A program made the translations under genes and the position numbers. The notes beneath the pieces are model-generated. The model ran no database searches. It was not told the origin of the DNA and saw only the letters and a program-made list of their open reading frames with translations. Of a stretch of 64,000 bases of DNA, positions 51,476 to 62,312 are shown piece by piece; within the stretch, counting starts at the first letter, position 1, and every line of letters starts with the position of its first letter. Source of the stretch: Nectonema munidae (taxonomy: Eukaryota; Nematomorpha; Nectonematoida; Nectonematidae). The stretch is taken from the NCBI GenBank assembly GCA_030549495.1, contig JAUIRK010000306.1, forward strand, positions 372,001 through 436,000, written 5' to 3'.

Positions 51476-53616
51476 TACATATTTCAACCAATCATATAGT
51501 TTTTATGAAATAAAACTGCAATTTCAAAGGAACTTTTAGGTAGAATTTTTGAAATGTGGCTTTCAATATGTATGTAAAATATTTTTTGAAAATTTTTATT
51601 TTAAGTATATTTTTTAAGCATTTTACGATTTACACATTTAACCTTCGGACTACGGACATATGGCATTTTACTCCACGGCTATAGTTTGTAAGATATAACA
51701 AAAAACTTTCCCATTATGCAAAAATTTTAACCAATATGTAAAAAAATTATAAAATTATGTCAATGTAAGGATTTCATTATTTAATTTAAAAGCCCTACAG
51801 TTTTTGAATGAAAGCATAAAAGGCCAAAAATTGTAAAAATTATAAAAAGAAATTTTGAGATGGCGTTAAAAATTAAAATTATTTTTTCCTAAAATATATT
51901 TTTTAATTTTGATTTATAACAAAAAAAAAGTATAAAAAGTGCAATAAATTTAGTAAATTAAAAAAATTTCCTATTTTAAGGTTTTAAGAATAAATAGTGG
52001 AGAAAATGCAATTTTATTGAAGCAGAAAAAAATTTAAGCTAAGCATTGAGAGCAGGAAGGAAAGTTTTGCAAATAAAAAAAGAACATCCTTCACACTTTC
52101 GCGTTGTTCTAGTTTTCTTAGGTAGACAAAAATAACAAAATCCTCTGAGAGAGCTTGAAGGTTGATGCTCTTTTTCAAACGAAAAACCGTAAAAATTCAA
52201 AAGGGATTTTACTTTTGAGTTGATCTGGGGAGTTGAAGCTCTTATTTTCATTGAATCACTAGCCAAATAAAATGCAAGCTTTTTTAAAAATGTTTTTCTA
52301 CCATGATTAACATTGGAAGAATGACTTTCAGAGGAGTTAAATCGAGTGATAATATATGTATTTAAGCAGGAAATATCAAAGTAGTTAGAAAATACAGCAA
52401 CTGTCCACCTTCTACATGGCTTATATGTACGGAATTGTCTGACCATTCGATTCGCAACATCTACACCACTCTTATTTTTATTATATTCCAACAATGGCGC
52501 CGGTTTACGATAAATACTAGAAATTTCAACTCTTTTTCTGTGTTATGAGGAAAACACATAGACAACTTTGAAGTTTTTTTGCGCATGCTTTCGAGGAATG
52601 TAAGCAGAAAGTGAGGCTTCTTTACAATAAATAATTTTTGATTCACATTCCTGAAGTTTTAGACTCTTTAGGTAATTAGGTTTTAAAATGTTAGGAATAA
52701 ACTTCCTTGCTGCCATGGCTGTTTAACAAACAGTATATTTTCTTTCGAGGGCCCATTTAACTATATTATATGATGTAAAAAACCTATCACAAAAAATTCC
52801 AGATCCTTGAGGAAGATTACAAGCAGTAATTAACCTTTTCATGATACAAAATGATGAAAAGTAATCTTTGTCAGGAAGCCCTGAAACATACAACTCAGTC
52901 TTTAGGTAATAAAAGTTCCTAGAGTCATTAAGATGATAGAACTTGAATGCATAATGACCTGGCTTTTTTGGATCGTAGATCTTGATATTGGATCGTCCTC
53001 TAAAGCTTACCAACTGCTCGTCAACGGTAACGTTTGCATCAGGAGTCCAAAATTGAGAAAATATATTATAAAAGTGAGTATGAATATATCGGATGGCTGA
53101 AATTTTGTCATTGGGATCTCTAAGACTCTTGTCGTCAAAACAAAGAAAAACGCTTATCAATGTAAACATATCCCTTGCGAGAGATGCTTTTAAAAAAGGA
53201 ACTCCATAATTGTCATTAAACAGGTCACTTACTTTTATCCTTTGATCCATGTTTTGGCCCAAATAAATCAGACAAGAAAAATAGGTTAGTATATGGTGAA
53301 CCTCAAAACATTCATAGCAATATTTTAGATAAGCATACTTTGGTCTCTCTTTTCTATAAAGCAAAAGAAATCAAAGATAAAATACTACTTTACGACATTG
53401 TTTATTGTGTGTGTGTGTGCTTACTTTAAAAAAAATTGATTTAAAAAATACTCATTTACTTTTTTAGAAAATGACCTAGATTATTACTAATCACTAAATT
53501 TGATTATTTATCTATATTTATTTTAATTATGATATACTTTTCTTTATATAAATCATTACATTTCTGTTTTTTTGTAGTGTCTACACACGATAGCAATATA
53601 TATATATATATCTCAT

Positions 53617-54203
53617 TACCTGTACGGTTGAACGCGGGTAGACAACTTGCGTGTTATCTCCAACCCGTATATTACGATGATTCTTCTCCAACCTGTATTC
53701 TACGATGATTCATCTCCAAACTATATACTACAATGATTCATCTCCAACCTGTATACTACGATGATTCATCTCCAACCTGTATACTAGGATGATTCATCTT
53801 CAACCTGTATACTACGATGGTTTCTATTCCATGTACAAATAACTAGGGAGACAATGTTCAACTTTCTGTTCACATTCTGCTAGATGTAAGATTTGATATA
53901 CCTCATTCGGGGAGACGATGCTACATAAGTTATTACCTATATACATTATACCTGTATACTACGTTGGTTCATCTCCAACCTGTATACCTCGATAATTCAT
54001 CTCCAACCTATATAATATATTTTATCAAATAATCAAAATAAAATTCTGTAATCAAAGAATCGAAAAATATTCTTTAAAAAATCAAAAATATCAAACTTTC
54101 TGTTCATATTTTGCTACCTCATACGATGTTACAAAAGTTATTACCTATACTTTGCAATTTGCACGATTTTAAATATTATATTTGTCGAATAATCAAAGAA
54201 TCT
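53617..54203. repeat. Satellite-bearing repeat, right arm (arm 2), inside piggyBac copy 3
   Basis: Inverse orientation relative to 49264-50029. It begins ACCTGTACGGTTGAACGCGG, runs through six to eight 28-bp units (ATGATTCATCTCCAACCTGT), then the 162-bp unit, and ends CGAATAATCAAAGAATC. Identity to arm 1 is high over nearly 590 bp. A (TA)n run precedes it. Confidence 0.88.
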
Positions 54204-54705
54204 TGCTTTCTATCTCCTCTTGCTTTTCTATACGGAAGCCTATTTTATGACTAAACATAAAGCATAAAGTTCATTTGCTTTTAATTTTTGAAATCTTTAT
54301 CTAAATAAAAGTCTTAAGATAAGGTAACCGCTTTTCATCGGCATCTGAAGAAGGGGACCTAGGCCTAACTCAATTTCCCTTTTTCCTCTATGAAAACTTT
54401 TCAAAATATTTTAACAAATTTTCATTGTTTTTTTTTTGATATTTGAAAGTATTTAATACAATATCAATAAATATCTTCATTTTGATAAATGACCTAATAA
54501 TTATATTTTGAACTGAAATAGAAATTTCAAAAGAATTTTTACCCCCATCTATTGATTTTAGATCACCACTGCCGCTTTTAACTTAAGAATTTTTTTACCC
54601 TAAAGCTAAAATTACTGTTAGCTGATTTAAAAATAATATCTTAAAAACAACATAAGGATAACAGCTAGCTTTTTGATATGAAGTTAAATATCAAAAAATG
54701 GAAAC
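54204..54705. other. Non-coding part of piggyBac copy 3
   Basis: AT-rich, without recognisable motifs. It lies between arm 2 and the first coding block, so it is probably transposon intron or flanking sequence. Confidence 0.35.
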
Positions 54706-55705
54706 TTACTCGTAATTTAAGCGCATCTTTAGCTTTGTCATATTAAAAATGTAAAAAATAATTTCTTGAGTAAAAAAAAAGTTAAAAACTTTCATCAAGT
54801 CAGTTTCACCCACGGCTTGACCTTTTGGTCCAGGAGGCAAAGATGCTACATCTCGAATATTTTCCGAACATGATCTTCCTCTTGAGTCTATGAATGGTTC
54901 CCAACTATAATCGACTCTATCGGAAGAAATCAAATTTTCATCAATTTCTTCATCAGAGTGCGAATAACTACTACAAGAAGAGCCTACAGAAAAAGATTCT
55001 TCAGAGTCTTCAAAAAATGTTGATGTGCTATGATCTGAACTCATTGGAAATGAACGAAGAAAATGAAAGCAAATGAATATTGAAATTTAATATTCGTGAA
55101 ATGAATCGATAAACAACATAAGCGTGCCTCATCTATCAACCTTCAAGGTCACGAACACTATATACTGCGTACATCTAATATTTTTATAAGAGGTTTGAAA
55201 TATGCGTATGCAATACATATTATGATATATATTGCCAATTCAGAGAAAAAACAACCAATTACAATAACATTTTCAATAAATGGAAAGTTCAAAAACGTTC
55301 CGAAATTTTTTATTGCTTCAGCTAATTTCTAAAACGTTCCCAAATTTTTATTGTATCAGCACAAATATAACAGCGTCGTGATATAACGATAATCCTCACT
55401 GGCTTTATGTTGTAACCATTTTTTAGTGTATTTTGTCACATTTCACTGTCATGCCCACATATGTGCCAATCCTCATTTGATATCATTTTATAAAATTATC
55501 TTAAGGCAATATGTGCACTAAAAAAAACAAAATATAATATTCAATATATTTTTTTACAGCTCTAAAATGCCCTAAGAATTTAAGTTTTTGTATTAGAGGG
55601 ATATTCTAAGGTAATTTACTTCGTATTCTTATATGGAGTAAAATGCCATATGTCCGTGAACTACGCTATATCAAAATTGTCCGTGAACGGAAGGTTAAAT
55701 ATATA

Positions 55706-55804
55706 ATAAGGCTGGCAAGTTTTGCGAGTTGTCTCCCGGGAGGTCTCGCCAGACCTCTGATAAGGCTGGCAAGTTGTCTCCCCGGAGGTCTTGCCAGACC
55801 TCTG
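55706..55804. repeat. Two tandem hairpin-forming units
   Basis: AAGGCTGGCAAG...CTTGCCAGACCTCTGAT occurs twice (about 55706-55758 and 55759-55804). In each, AGGCTGGCAAG or its variant pairs with CTTGCCAGACCT around a GTCTCCCCGGAGG core that is itself self-complementary. It lies immediately outside the TTAA of piggyBac copy 3. Confidence 0.75.
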
Positions 55805-56446
55805 ATATATATATAGTAAAGAGGAATAAAAACTTGAAGCAATAAATTGCAGATGCTTAAAAATTTATAAGAGGATGAAAAGAATAAAATTAAAAGAGCC
55901 CTTCAAAAGAGGAGAGTAGTGGAGATAATTTGACAGGAAGAGAGGACATTTTTAGACTTGGAATATCAGGAAAAAAAGGGGCTTTGTTGAAGTCTTTAAA
56001 ATTTTCTATTATTAATTAATAATAATAATAAAAAAATATATTTAATAAATTCTTTAAATTTTGTTGTAATAGCTAAATCTGGTGATTGTTAATTCTGTTT
56101 TATTTGATCTTTTAGGGTCAATTCACTATCTTGTGACTTCTAGGGTTAAATATTAAATTTATTTATTGATGATAATTTATATTCTGTCTTCAAGTTTTAA
56201 TTTTATAACCTATTTTTTAAGAAGGATATTTATTTTGTATAACAAAGTTCTAATAATTATATAACTAAAATAAGGATTATTAAAAATAACTTTGTGTAAA
56301 ATAATATTACACATCACTTAGAAAAATAATTTTGCCTGAATGCCACTGATTTAAACAATTTTTATAGATTAGTTTTCAGCTCCAAGTTTAAATGTCAAAT
56401 TAGTTCTATTTTTTGAAACTACAAGTACTTTATAATTATATTTTTA
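55805..56446. other. Gene-free 5' flank of the TPR gene
   Basis: AT-rich with a TA run near 55805. It should contain the promoter and 5' UTR of the downstream gene, but no motif can be assigned. Confidence 0.35.
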
Positions 56447-57292
56447 ATGAGTGAAACCTGGACTATTATTGATAAAAATTTCGAAAAAAAGATTGAAAGT
56501 AAAGGTAATGGATATATATGTCCAAAGGATTTAAGTAAATGTTCGTTTAGCTGTACTTTTATTTCAGAAAGTTTAAAACGACAATTTCCTAATCATGAAA
56601 TAATAAAATACAATAAAATTCATAATTATACTATTGGATACGATGTAAATGATATTGATTTACTTTTAGATAAATGTTTTTGTTCTATGAAACTTGGTGA
56701 AATAAGTTTATTTAAAATAACAGTAAATTCAAAAGATAATGGAGATGAATGTTATAATATAGAAATTAAACTAGAACTCATACATTTCACTGAGATGAGT
56801 GAAATATGGGAAATGGCACCAACAGAAAAATTGGCGTGTGCAGAGCAGCACAAGTGCTGGGGTAATTCCTTTTTCAAAGATTCAAATATTTCAAAAGCTT
56901 TTAATCAGTACCATTTAGCAATGAAGTACATCCTAACATTTGGCGAAGAACCTTGGCCTTATGAAGAAAGTAATGAAATTAAAACGATGAAGATAAACAC
57001 GTTATTAAATATTAGTGCGTGCCAATTAAAAACAAAAGCTTTTTCTTATGTCATTAAGAATTGTTCCAGTGCCTTAGATTACGATCCCCGCAACGTTAAA
57101 GCATTGTATCGTCGAGGCCTCGCCAAATTTTCACTCGAAGATTATGAGGATGCTTTTAATGATTTGAAGTTGGCTTTATCTTTTGATCCAAGAAATAGCA
57201 CTCTTTTAAAGTGTAAAAATGATATCCTAGAAAAAATTAAGCTTCAAGATAAAAAAGATTCTATTTATATGAAGAAATACTTGGATGTTTAA
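56447..57292 (+). CDS. FKBP-like TPR co-chaperone (FKBPL/FKBP4-5-like)
   Basis: An intact single-exon frame of 281 residues. Residues ~18-115 have the outline of an FKBP domain (final pattern CSMKLGEISLFKI...YNIEIKLELI) but lack the aromatic catalytic pocket residues, so isomerase activity is unlikely. WEMAPTEKLACAEQHKCWGN marks the junction to three TPRs (about 131-164, 183-216 and 217-250). All five residues of the Hsp90 carboxylate clamp are present (K136, N140, N188, K218, R222), so binding to the EEVD tail of Hsp90/Hsp70 in the cytosol is expected. A C-terminal helix (KDSIYMKKYLDV) follows, as in immunophilins. The size and degenerate FKBP domain resemble FKBPL, but FKBP4/5/6 relatives cannot be excluded. 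The start is the first ATG, preceded by TTTTTA. Confidence 0.85.
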   Translation: MSETWTIIDKNFEKKIESKGNGYICPKDLSKCSFSCTFISESLKRQFPNHEIIKYNKIHNYTIGYDVNDIDLLLDKCFCSMKLGEISLFKITVNSKDNGDECYNIEIKLELIHFTEMSEIWEMAPTEKLACAEQHKCWGNSFFKDSNISKAFNQYHLAMKYILTFGEEPWPYEESNEIKTMKINTLLNISACQLKTKAFSYVIKNCSSALDYDPRNVKALYRRGLAKFSLEDYEDAFNDLKLALSFDPRNSTLLKCKNDILEKIKLQDKKDSIYMKKYLDV

Positions 57293-57296
57293 TAAA
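57291..57296 (+). promoter_or_regulatory. Polyadenylation signal overlapping the stop codon
   Basis: The stop TAA (57290-57292) overlaps AATAAA at 57291-57296, followed by T-rich sequence. If used, the 3' UTR would be only about 15-30 nt. No other AATAAA follows within the next 150 bp. Confidence 0.5.
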
Positions 57297-57559
57297 TTTT
57301 TCCTTTCATACTTTTGTTATTTTTGTGTTTATTTTTAATTGAATCATTGTGACAAGAAAAGACATCAGTTTGAATACTAGTGCTCCGTAGTATAGTCATT
57401 TAGAAGTTACGCAAGGTTGAACAAAAATTAAAAGCATGTGTATACTGTGTATATATGTCAATTTGTCGTCTTGTATACATAAAATAACTTTAAAAAATTT
57501 ATCCTGTTCTTGAAGATTTTTTTCAAGTTTTATTTTTCACTTGATCACCATACCATATA

Positions 57560-59605
57560 ATACCATGATTCCCAAACTGGGGGGGGGGGGGGGCGGCGCC
57601 CCCCCTGAGGGGGCGTGAGATGGCTATAAGGGGGGCGTAAGGCCATCTGGAAAATATGACTATTTTGCAAGAAAACCAGAATATACCAGTCACGTGAGTG
57701 TTGCAGTGTATGTCTGTGATTGTGTGTGGTGTATAAGACTATGCTTTATGACGGGATTGTATTGTTAAAATTTATCTTGTTGACTGCACTGCAGTCACTG
57801 TATCTATAGTGTGTAATTATCGCTTACAGAAATGTCGGTTGCAAAGAAAAGGAAGTTTGTCGATGAGTACATAAAGTTTGGCTTCACCTTTACCGAGAAA
57901 AATGGAATTCACCTTCCTCAATGTGTCGTTTGCCATGCACTTCTCAGCAATGACGCTTTAAGGCCTGGTCGCCTGGAACGTCGTTTGAAGACAAACCATT
58001 CTGCACTGAAAACGAGCCAAATGAGTTTTTCACAGCCAAACTTCACGAGTTAAAAAGAATGAAGCTGGACACCACTGGAGCTTTTCATCAGGAGACATTC
58101 AAAGTGGTTGAAGCATCTTACGAACCCTCATTGCTTATTTCAAAAGCAAAAAGAGCTCATTGTGTTGGAGAGACTCTTGTAAAACCATGCCTACTGAGTG
58201 CTGCAGGTATTGTGCTTGGAGATGAAAGTCAGAAGAAGTTATCAAAAATATCTCTTTTTGACAACACCGTGAAGCGTCGGATTGATGAGATCTCAGAGGA
58301 CATTAAAGAACAAGTTTTGGAGAAAATAAAATCATCTCGCTTTTTTGCAATACAGTGTGATGAAATAACTGATGTTGCCCATTGTTGTCAGTTACTTGTT
58401 TACTCGCGATTTATGGATGAAGGAACTTTGAAAGAAGAAAAACTTTTCCCAGCAGAACTAGACACAATATCAAGGCTTCAGATGTGTTTGCAAAAGTTTC
58501 AAATTTTTTTCAAGAACATAATCTCTCATGGGAAAAGTTAGTCGGTGTCTGAACTGACGGTGCCCCAGCAATGCTCGGATCACGTTCTGGATTCGTGAAG
58601 TTAGTCAAAGAAACGAATCAAGCAATAACTGCTACTCACTGTGTTATTCACAGACAAGCCTTAGCTGCCAAGACTCTACCAGACGAACTACGCTTGTCAC
58701 TAAACTTGGCCATTAAAGTAGTAAATTTTGTGAAAAAGAGGTCTTTAAATTCTAAGCTTTTTACAGCTCTTGGTACAGATTTAAGGACTGATTACAAATC
58801 TCTTCTTTTCCACACAGGTCCGTTGGTTGTCCAAGGGAAATATGCTGAGTCGCCTATATGAGCTGAAGGATGAAGGGAAAGTTTTTCTACAAAGCCAGAA
58901 GAAAGAAAATTTACATGATGCATTCTCAGAAGAAAAGTTCCAGCATAAACTAACATATCTTGTTGATTTTTTTGAGGCAATCAGCAACCTAAATTTGAAG
59001 CTTCAAGGGAGGAATGCAACCATTATTGCACATTATGAAGCAATCAATGCTTTTACGGAGAAAATCCAACTTTGGAAACGTAAAGTACAAGCAGGGAATT
59101 ACTCTTCATTTTCTCATCTCAATGAACATATGTCTGAAAAGAATGACCTTGAACAGTATGGTGCAAACAAGAAAGAAATTTTATCTCATTTAGACTCCCT
59201 TTCTGAAGAATTTGTGCACTATTTTCCAGATATTTCCATGGACAAAATTATTTGGAAACTGATACGAAACACATTCAATATGTAGACTTGCTGGGCGATC
59301 ATCTGCAAGAGAAAGCCAAAGTGTGACTCAACTGCGGAAGATAATTTCCAGACGACCATGAAGCTGGAAGAATTTTGGGTGAAATATCTCCCTATTTACC
59401 CTAAACTTGGAGAAGAAGCACTTCGTTTATTGATTCCCTTTTCATCAACTTATCTCTGTGAAGTGGATTTCTCGACTCTTGTTGTACTGAAAACAAAACA
59501 GCGAAATCGACTGCTCGTAGGAAGTGACTTGCGTTGTCCTCTTTGAGGCCTAGAATTTCTGATCTAGTGAAAACCAAACAACATCATCCATCCCACTCAT
59601 AATTG
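57560..59605 (+). mobile_element. hAT element with ZBED5/SCAND3-like transposase, broken
   Basis: The left end near 57567 (GATTCCCAAACTGGGGG, then GCGCCCCCCTGAGGGGGCGT) is typical of hAT 'Buster'-type elements whose ends read CAGTGRTTCCCAAACTGGGG. The CAG itself is not intact. The matching right end was not found; a G-run near 59963 may belong to it. The body is one almost full-length transposase. Confidence 0.75.
57832..59601 (+). pseudogene. ZBED5/SCAND3-like hAT transposase, nearly full length
   Basis: Frames in order. 57832-58053 is a BED finger (QCVVCHALLSNDALRPGRLE, then TNHSALK). 58059-58541 has SSRFFAIQCDEITDVAHCCQ with the first catalytic Asp. A TGA stop then replaces a codon in VGV-TDGAPAMLG, before 58571-58861 (THCVIHRQALAAKTLPDE). 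58827-59285 starts in RWLSKGNMLSRLYELKDEG after a frame change and continues through the helical insertion. 59358-59546 has LRLLIPFSSTYLCEVDFSTL and KTKQRNRLL, the dimerisation end. About four breaks in roughly 600 residues, so it is fairly recent but dead. Confidence 0.88.
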
Positions 59606-60013
59606 AAATTATTTCAGCTTTTATTTCTTTTTCAAGGATTTAGTATTAGCCAAAAGAAACTTTCAATTTTTTTTTCAGTGATAGTGTTGCAAGTTCCCTT
59701 TAATATTTTTTATTTATATAAATATATATATGGCAATTTGGCCATGTATGTGCATGAACACGTACTAATTATTGCTGCATAATAAATGTCTTATGCTTGT
59801 ATTACAAATGAATTTATTTGTTTTCATCCATGTGCACCAGGAGAAAATATATCTCCCTTTCCAAAACTTCCTAAAGATATAAAAATTATATAATGAAACT
59901 ATTATGAATATATAAAGTTTATTATATCATGCATATCTTTTATATATGCTCGTTGGATATAAGGGGGGGGGGGGGGGAGGCGTGCGGATTTTATGGAAGT
60001 CAAAAGTTTCCAG
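59606..60013. other. Gene-free region with a poly-G run
   Basis: AT-rich 3' flank of the hAT element, then a G run at about 59962-59977 and AGGCGTGCGGATTTTATGG, possibly the opposite end of the hAT. Confidence 0.3.
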
Positions 60014-60092
60014 TTGTGCTTCATCCCGCGTTTTTCAAATTGTGCTTCATCCCGCGTTTTTCAAATTGTGCTTCATCCTGCGTTTCTCTTTT
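60014..60092. repeat. 26-bp tandem repeat, three units
   Basis: TTGTGCTTCATCCCGCGTTT plus TTCAAA repeats at 60014, 60040 and 60066. The third unit has diverged. Two short open frames crossing it are artefacts. Confidence 0.9.
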
Positions 60093-60139
60093 CTCCGTTA
60101 TCGCCCTTCTTTTTTGATAGGTATCTGTTTTTTTCTCAC

Positions 60140-60310
60140 TATGAGTACAGACTCTGAATATATATCTCCTGATGGAACCACTTCTACTTCTACTGTACCT
60201 ATTGCGCTGGAAGACTAGAAATGATTTTAAATTAATATCAAGATTTTTACGATTTGACAACCCTCTGACCAGAGAAATAGAAACAGATAAAATTGCCTCT
60301 AAAGGATCAC
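60140..60310 (+). pseudogene. piggyBac transposase scrap
   Basis: MSTDSEYISPDGTTSTSTVP (60141-60215) is an acid/serine-type N-terminus. Directly after it in another frame comes TRNDFKLISRFLRFDNPLTR, then EIETDKIAS, the piggyBac 'RFLRFD...DKiA' block. The join implies an internal deletion derivative. Confidence 0.55.
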
Positions 60311-60559
60311 ACACCACCATTTCAATAAAGTTTTCACTAAATAAGATCATGCTTTTTAAGATGTGACATCACTCATAGAAACACGAATACGAACAAATAT
60401 GCAAACAGGGACAAATACCTATACACACAACTAAACGCATACAAATATTTATACGCGTACACAAACATAAATTTACATACAAATGCAAGCACACAATCAT
60501 ACATACACAAACACAACTGAACACACCCACGCGTATTACTACTTACACAAAGAGATGTA

Positions 60560-60952
60560 CAGAGCCCAGCGGGGAGTGAACGTTCGGGGATATGCTCTCG
60601 CCACGGGGAACGGGCGGGTCGGGAAACAATTTTCTCAATGATGAAATATAAAAGTATTTCATGAAACAAAAAGATGGAAACTTTTTTATTTAGGCTAATT
60701 TTTAAATAATTCCTTATTTTGCCCAACAAAAATTGACATACAACAAAACGAATTTTTTTTCAGTATTATTTCATATTAAAATCATGTTGAGAAGTAAATA
60801 ATGTAATGTTTACAAAAAGATAATAAAGATTTTGTAAATAATGTATATATTTGCAGTATATGAACATTCAATTTTTCTATCAATTCCCCAATAACGGAGA
60901 TAAAACCTTGCCCGCGGGGAACGGGAAAGTTTGGAGTCCCCGCTAGGCTCTG
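60560..60952. mobile_element. 393-bp hAT-like MITE (CAGAGCC ends)
   Basis: The left end CAGAGCCCAGCGGGGAGT and the reverse complement of the right end, CAGAGCCTAGCGGGGACT, differ at two positions. Subterminal CGGGGAACGGG motifs occur on both sides. The flanking octamers (GAGATGTA and CCTGACAC) do not match, so the duplication has been lost or the ends come from different copies. Confidence 0.75.
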
Positions 60953-61389
60953 CCTGACACATACAAAAATTATCTCTCGTAATTTTTAGGTATTGGACTC
61001 TAACCAGTATGCTACCGTTGATGAGCAAGTTTTGATACCGAGGAAATTGTCAAATCAAAATTTTTGACCCAAGGAAACCTGGTAAGTGGGGGATCAAATT
61101 TTACCACCAAAACGACGCCCTAACCGTTTTATCGCCTGAAATTTACATCTCGAACTATAGTGATTCCAATTTTTTCATAGGAGTCGAAATAACAAAGCGT
61201 TTAGTTTTGAACTCTTCAATTCCCAGCGGAACAGGAATAATATGTGATCCATTTTTTATAGACCACAAACAGGGGCGCACATCCTCAAAATTATTGGGGG
61301 GGGGGGGGCGAAATTTTTTTGTTGCAATTTTCAAAATTAGTGGTCTGGAAATACCACGGGAGACCAAATATTCAAGCAATCCTTTAAAA
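60953..61389. other. Gene-free region with a hAT end
   Basis: CAGGGGCGCACATCCTCAAAAT near 61270, followed by a G run, matches the terminal sequence of the MITE at 21617-21756. The opposite end is missing. Confidence 0.45.
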
Positions 61390-62312
61390 GGTCCTCAGAC
61401 ATTTCTCCCCATTCTTTTTATAGACTTCGCCCCATTATTTTCATAAGATAGTTCGTCCCATGGACAATTCGCCCCATTATTTTCATAGGACCGTTCGTCC
61501 CATTATTTTCATAAGACATTTTGTCTCATGGACAATTCGCCTAACTATTTTCATAAAACAATCTGCCCCATTATTTTCATAAAATAATTCGCCTCATAAT
61601 TTTCATAAGACGATTTGCCTCATGCTCAATTTGCCCCATTATTTTTATAAGAGAATGCGCTCTATTATTTTTATAAAACTTCCAGTCCTATTTTTATAAG
61701 GCAATTCTTTCCATTAAAAATTTGCTCTATTTTTATAATACAATTCTTGCCATAGACAATTTACTCTATTTATGCAGATCAATTAGCACTATTGTTTTAT
61801 AAAACCGTTTTTCAATTTTTTTAGACTCTTTTACGCTTTTTTCATAAGACTATTTTTCGTAAAACGGTTTGGCATATGAACGTTTGCCTAATATCAACTC
61901 ATCTCAATAAAAATAGCTATATTTTAATTTTATTTAGTTTTTTGAAGAATTATTTTTTGAAAGGCAGTTATTTTATAAATTAAACAAATATTTAAAATTT
62001 TTAAACAAAATAAAAATTAATATCTTGTAATTGTAATATCATTGTAATTATCTTTTTCTTCAATTTCATCATCAATAATTTAAAATTATTTAAAAGTGAT
62101 AAAAAAAATTAAGAGATAAAATAATTAATTTGAAATAATTTAATAGAGATAAAATAAACAAGAATATAAAATTTTTTAATAATTTTACACATATAATAAA
62201 CAAAGATGGATGAAACAGATAGCCTATGAGACAATTTGTACATGGGGCGAATTGTCTATGGGGCGAATAATCTATGGGGCGAATTGTCTATGAGGCAAAA
62301 TGTATGTCGACC
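61390..62312. mobile_element. GGTC-ended MITE, copy A (923 bp), with 8-bp target duplication
   Basis: Starts GGTCCTCAGACATTT and ends (reverse complement) GGTCGACATACATTT. The flanks at 61382-61389 and 62313-62320 are both CTTTAAAA; a 9-bp reading, CCTTTAAAA, is also possible. Inside are many degenerate units of CCATTATTTTCATAAGAC with TTCGCCCC or its variants, then an AT-rich core and a shorter inverted block (GGGGCGAATTGTCTATGG). Same family as 63345-63665 in opposite orientation. An 8-9-bp duplication with non-CAG ends suggests a MULE-type or other superfamily. Confidence 0.8.

Larger units (their letters stand above)
50030..51637. other. Gene-free region with a tandem duplication
   Basis: AT-rich, with no gene. 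Apart from the duplication at 50474-51152 and an ATT microsatellite at 51428-51475, nothing is recognisable. Confidence 0.4.
52039..55044 (-). pseudogene. piggyBac transposase (copy 3), nearly full set of domains
   Basis: The N-terminal block (55044-54706) is serine- and acid-rich, with a motif pattern like copy 1, and may be exon 1. The core frame (53364-52723) has LTYFSCLIYLGQ, ISVFLCFDDKSLRDPNDKIS, VTVDEQLVSFRGR (first Asp), YAFKFYHLNDSRNFYYLKTE and IFCDRFFTSYN (second Asp). After one stop, the same frame continues through FIPNILKPNYLKSLKLQECE and YIPRKHAQKNF. The last frame (52494-52039) has YNKNKSGVDVANRMVRQFR: the third Asp is present, but the usual fourth Asp (GVDxxD) is Asn. The C-terminal Cys-rich domain is CYFCLPKKTRTTRKCEGCSF. 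There are at least two stops, so it is inactive as it stands. Confidence 0.88.
51642..55694 (-). mobile_element. piggyBac element, TTAA-bounded (copy 3)
   Basis: Flanked by TTAA at 51638-51641 and 55695-55698. The left end CCTTCGGACTACGGACATAT and the reverse complement of the right end (CCTTCCGTTCACGGACAATT) share the terminal CCTTC. Both ends then contain ACGGACATATGGCATTTTAC in subterminal position. It is 4,053 bp long with the transposase on the minus strand (52039-55044). A satellite-bearing repeat (53617-54203) sits inside, between the first coding block and the core, so that repeat inserted later. Confidence 0.9.

Noticed and set aside
49264-54203. One giant composite transposon with long inverted arms around a piggyBac transposase
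   Set aside because: The piggyBac has its own TTAA-bounded ends at 51642 and 55694. The right arm lies inside it and the left arm outside, so the arms are better explained as two separate insertions.
59929-60218. Overlapping frames with SCASS/VLHPAF repeats
   Set aside because: Generated by a poly-G run and the 26-bp tandem repeat. Only the last part (MSTDSEY...) may be piggyBac-derived.
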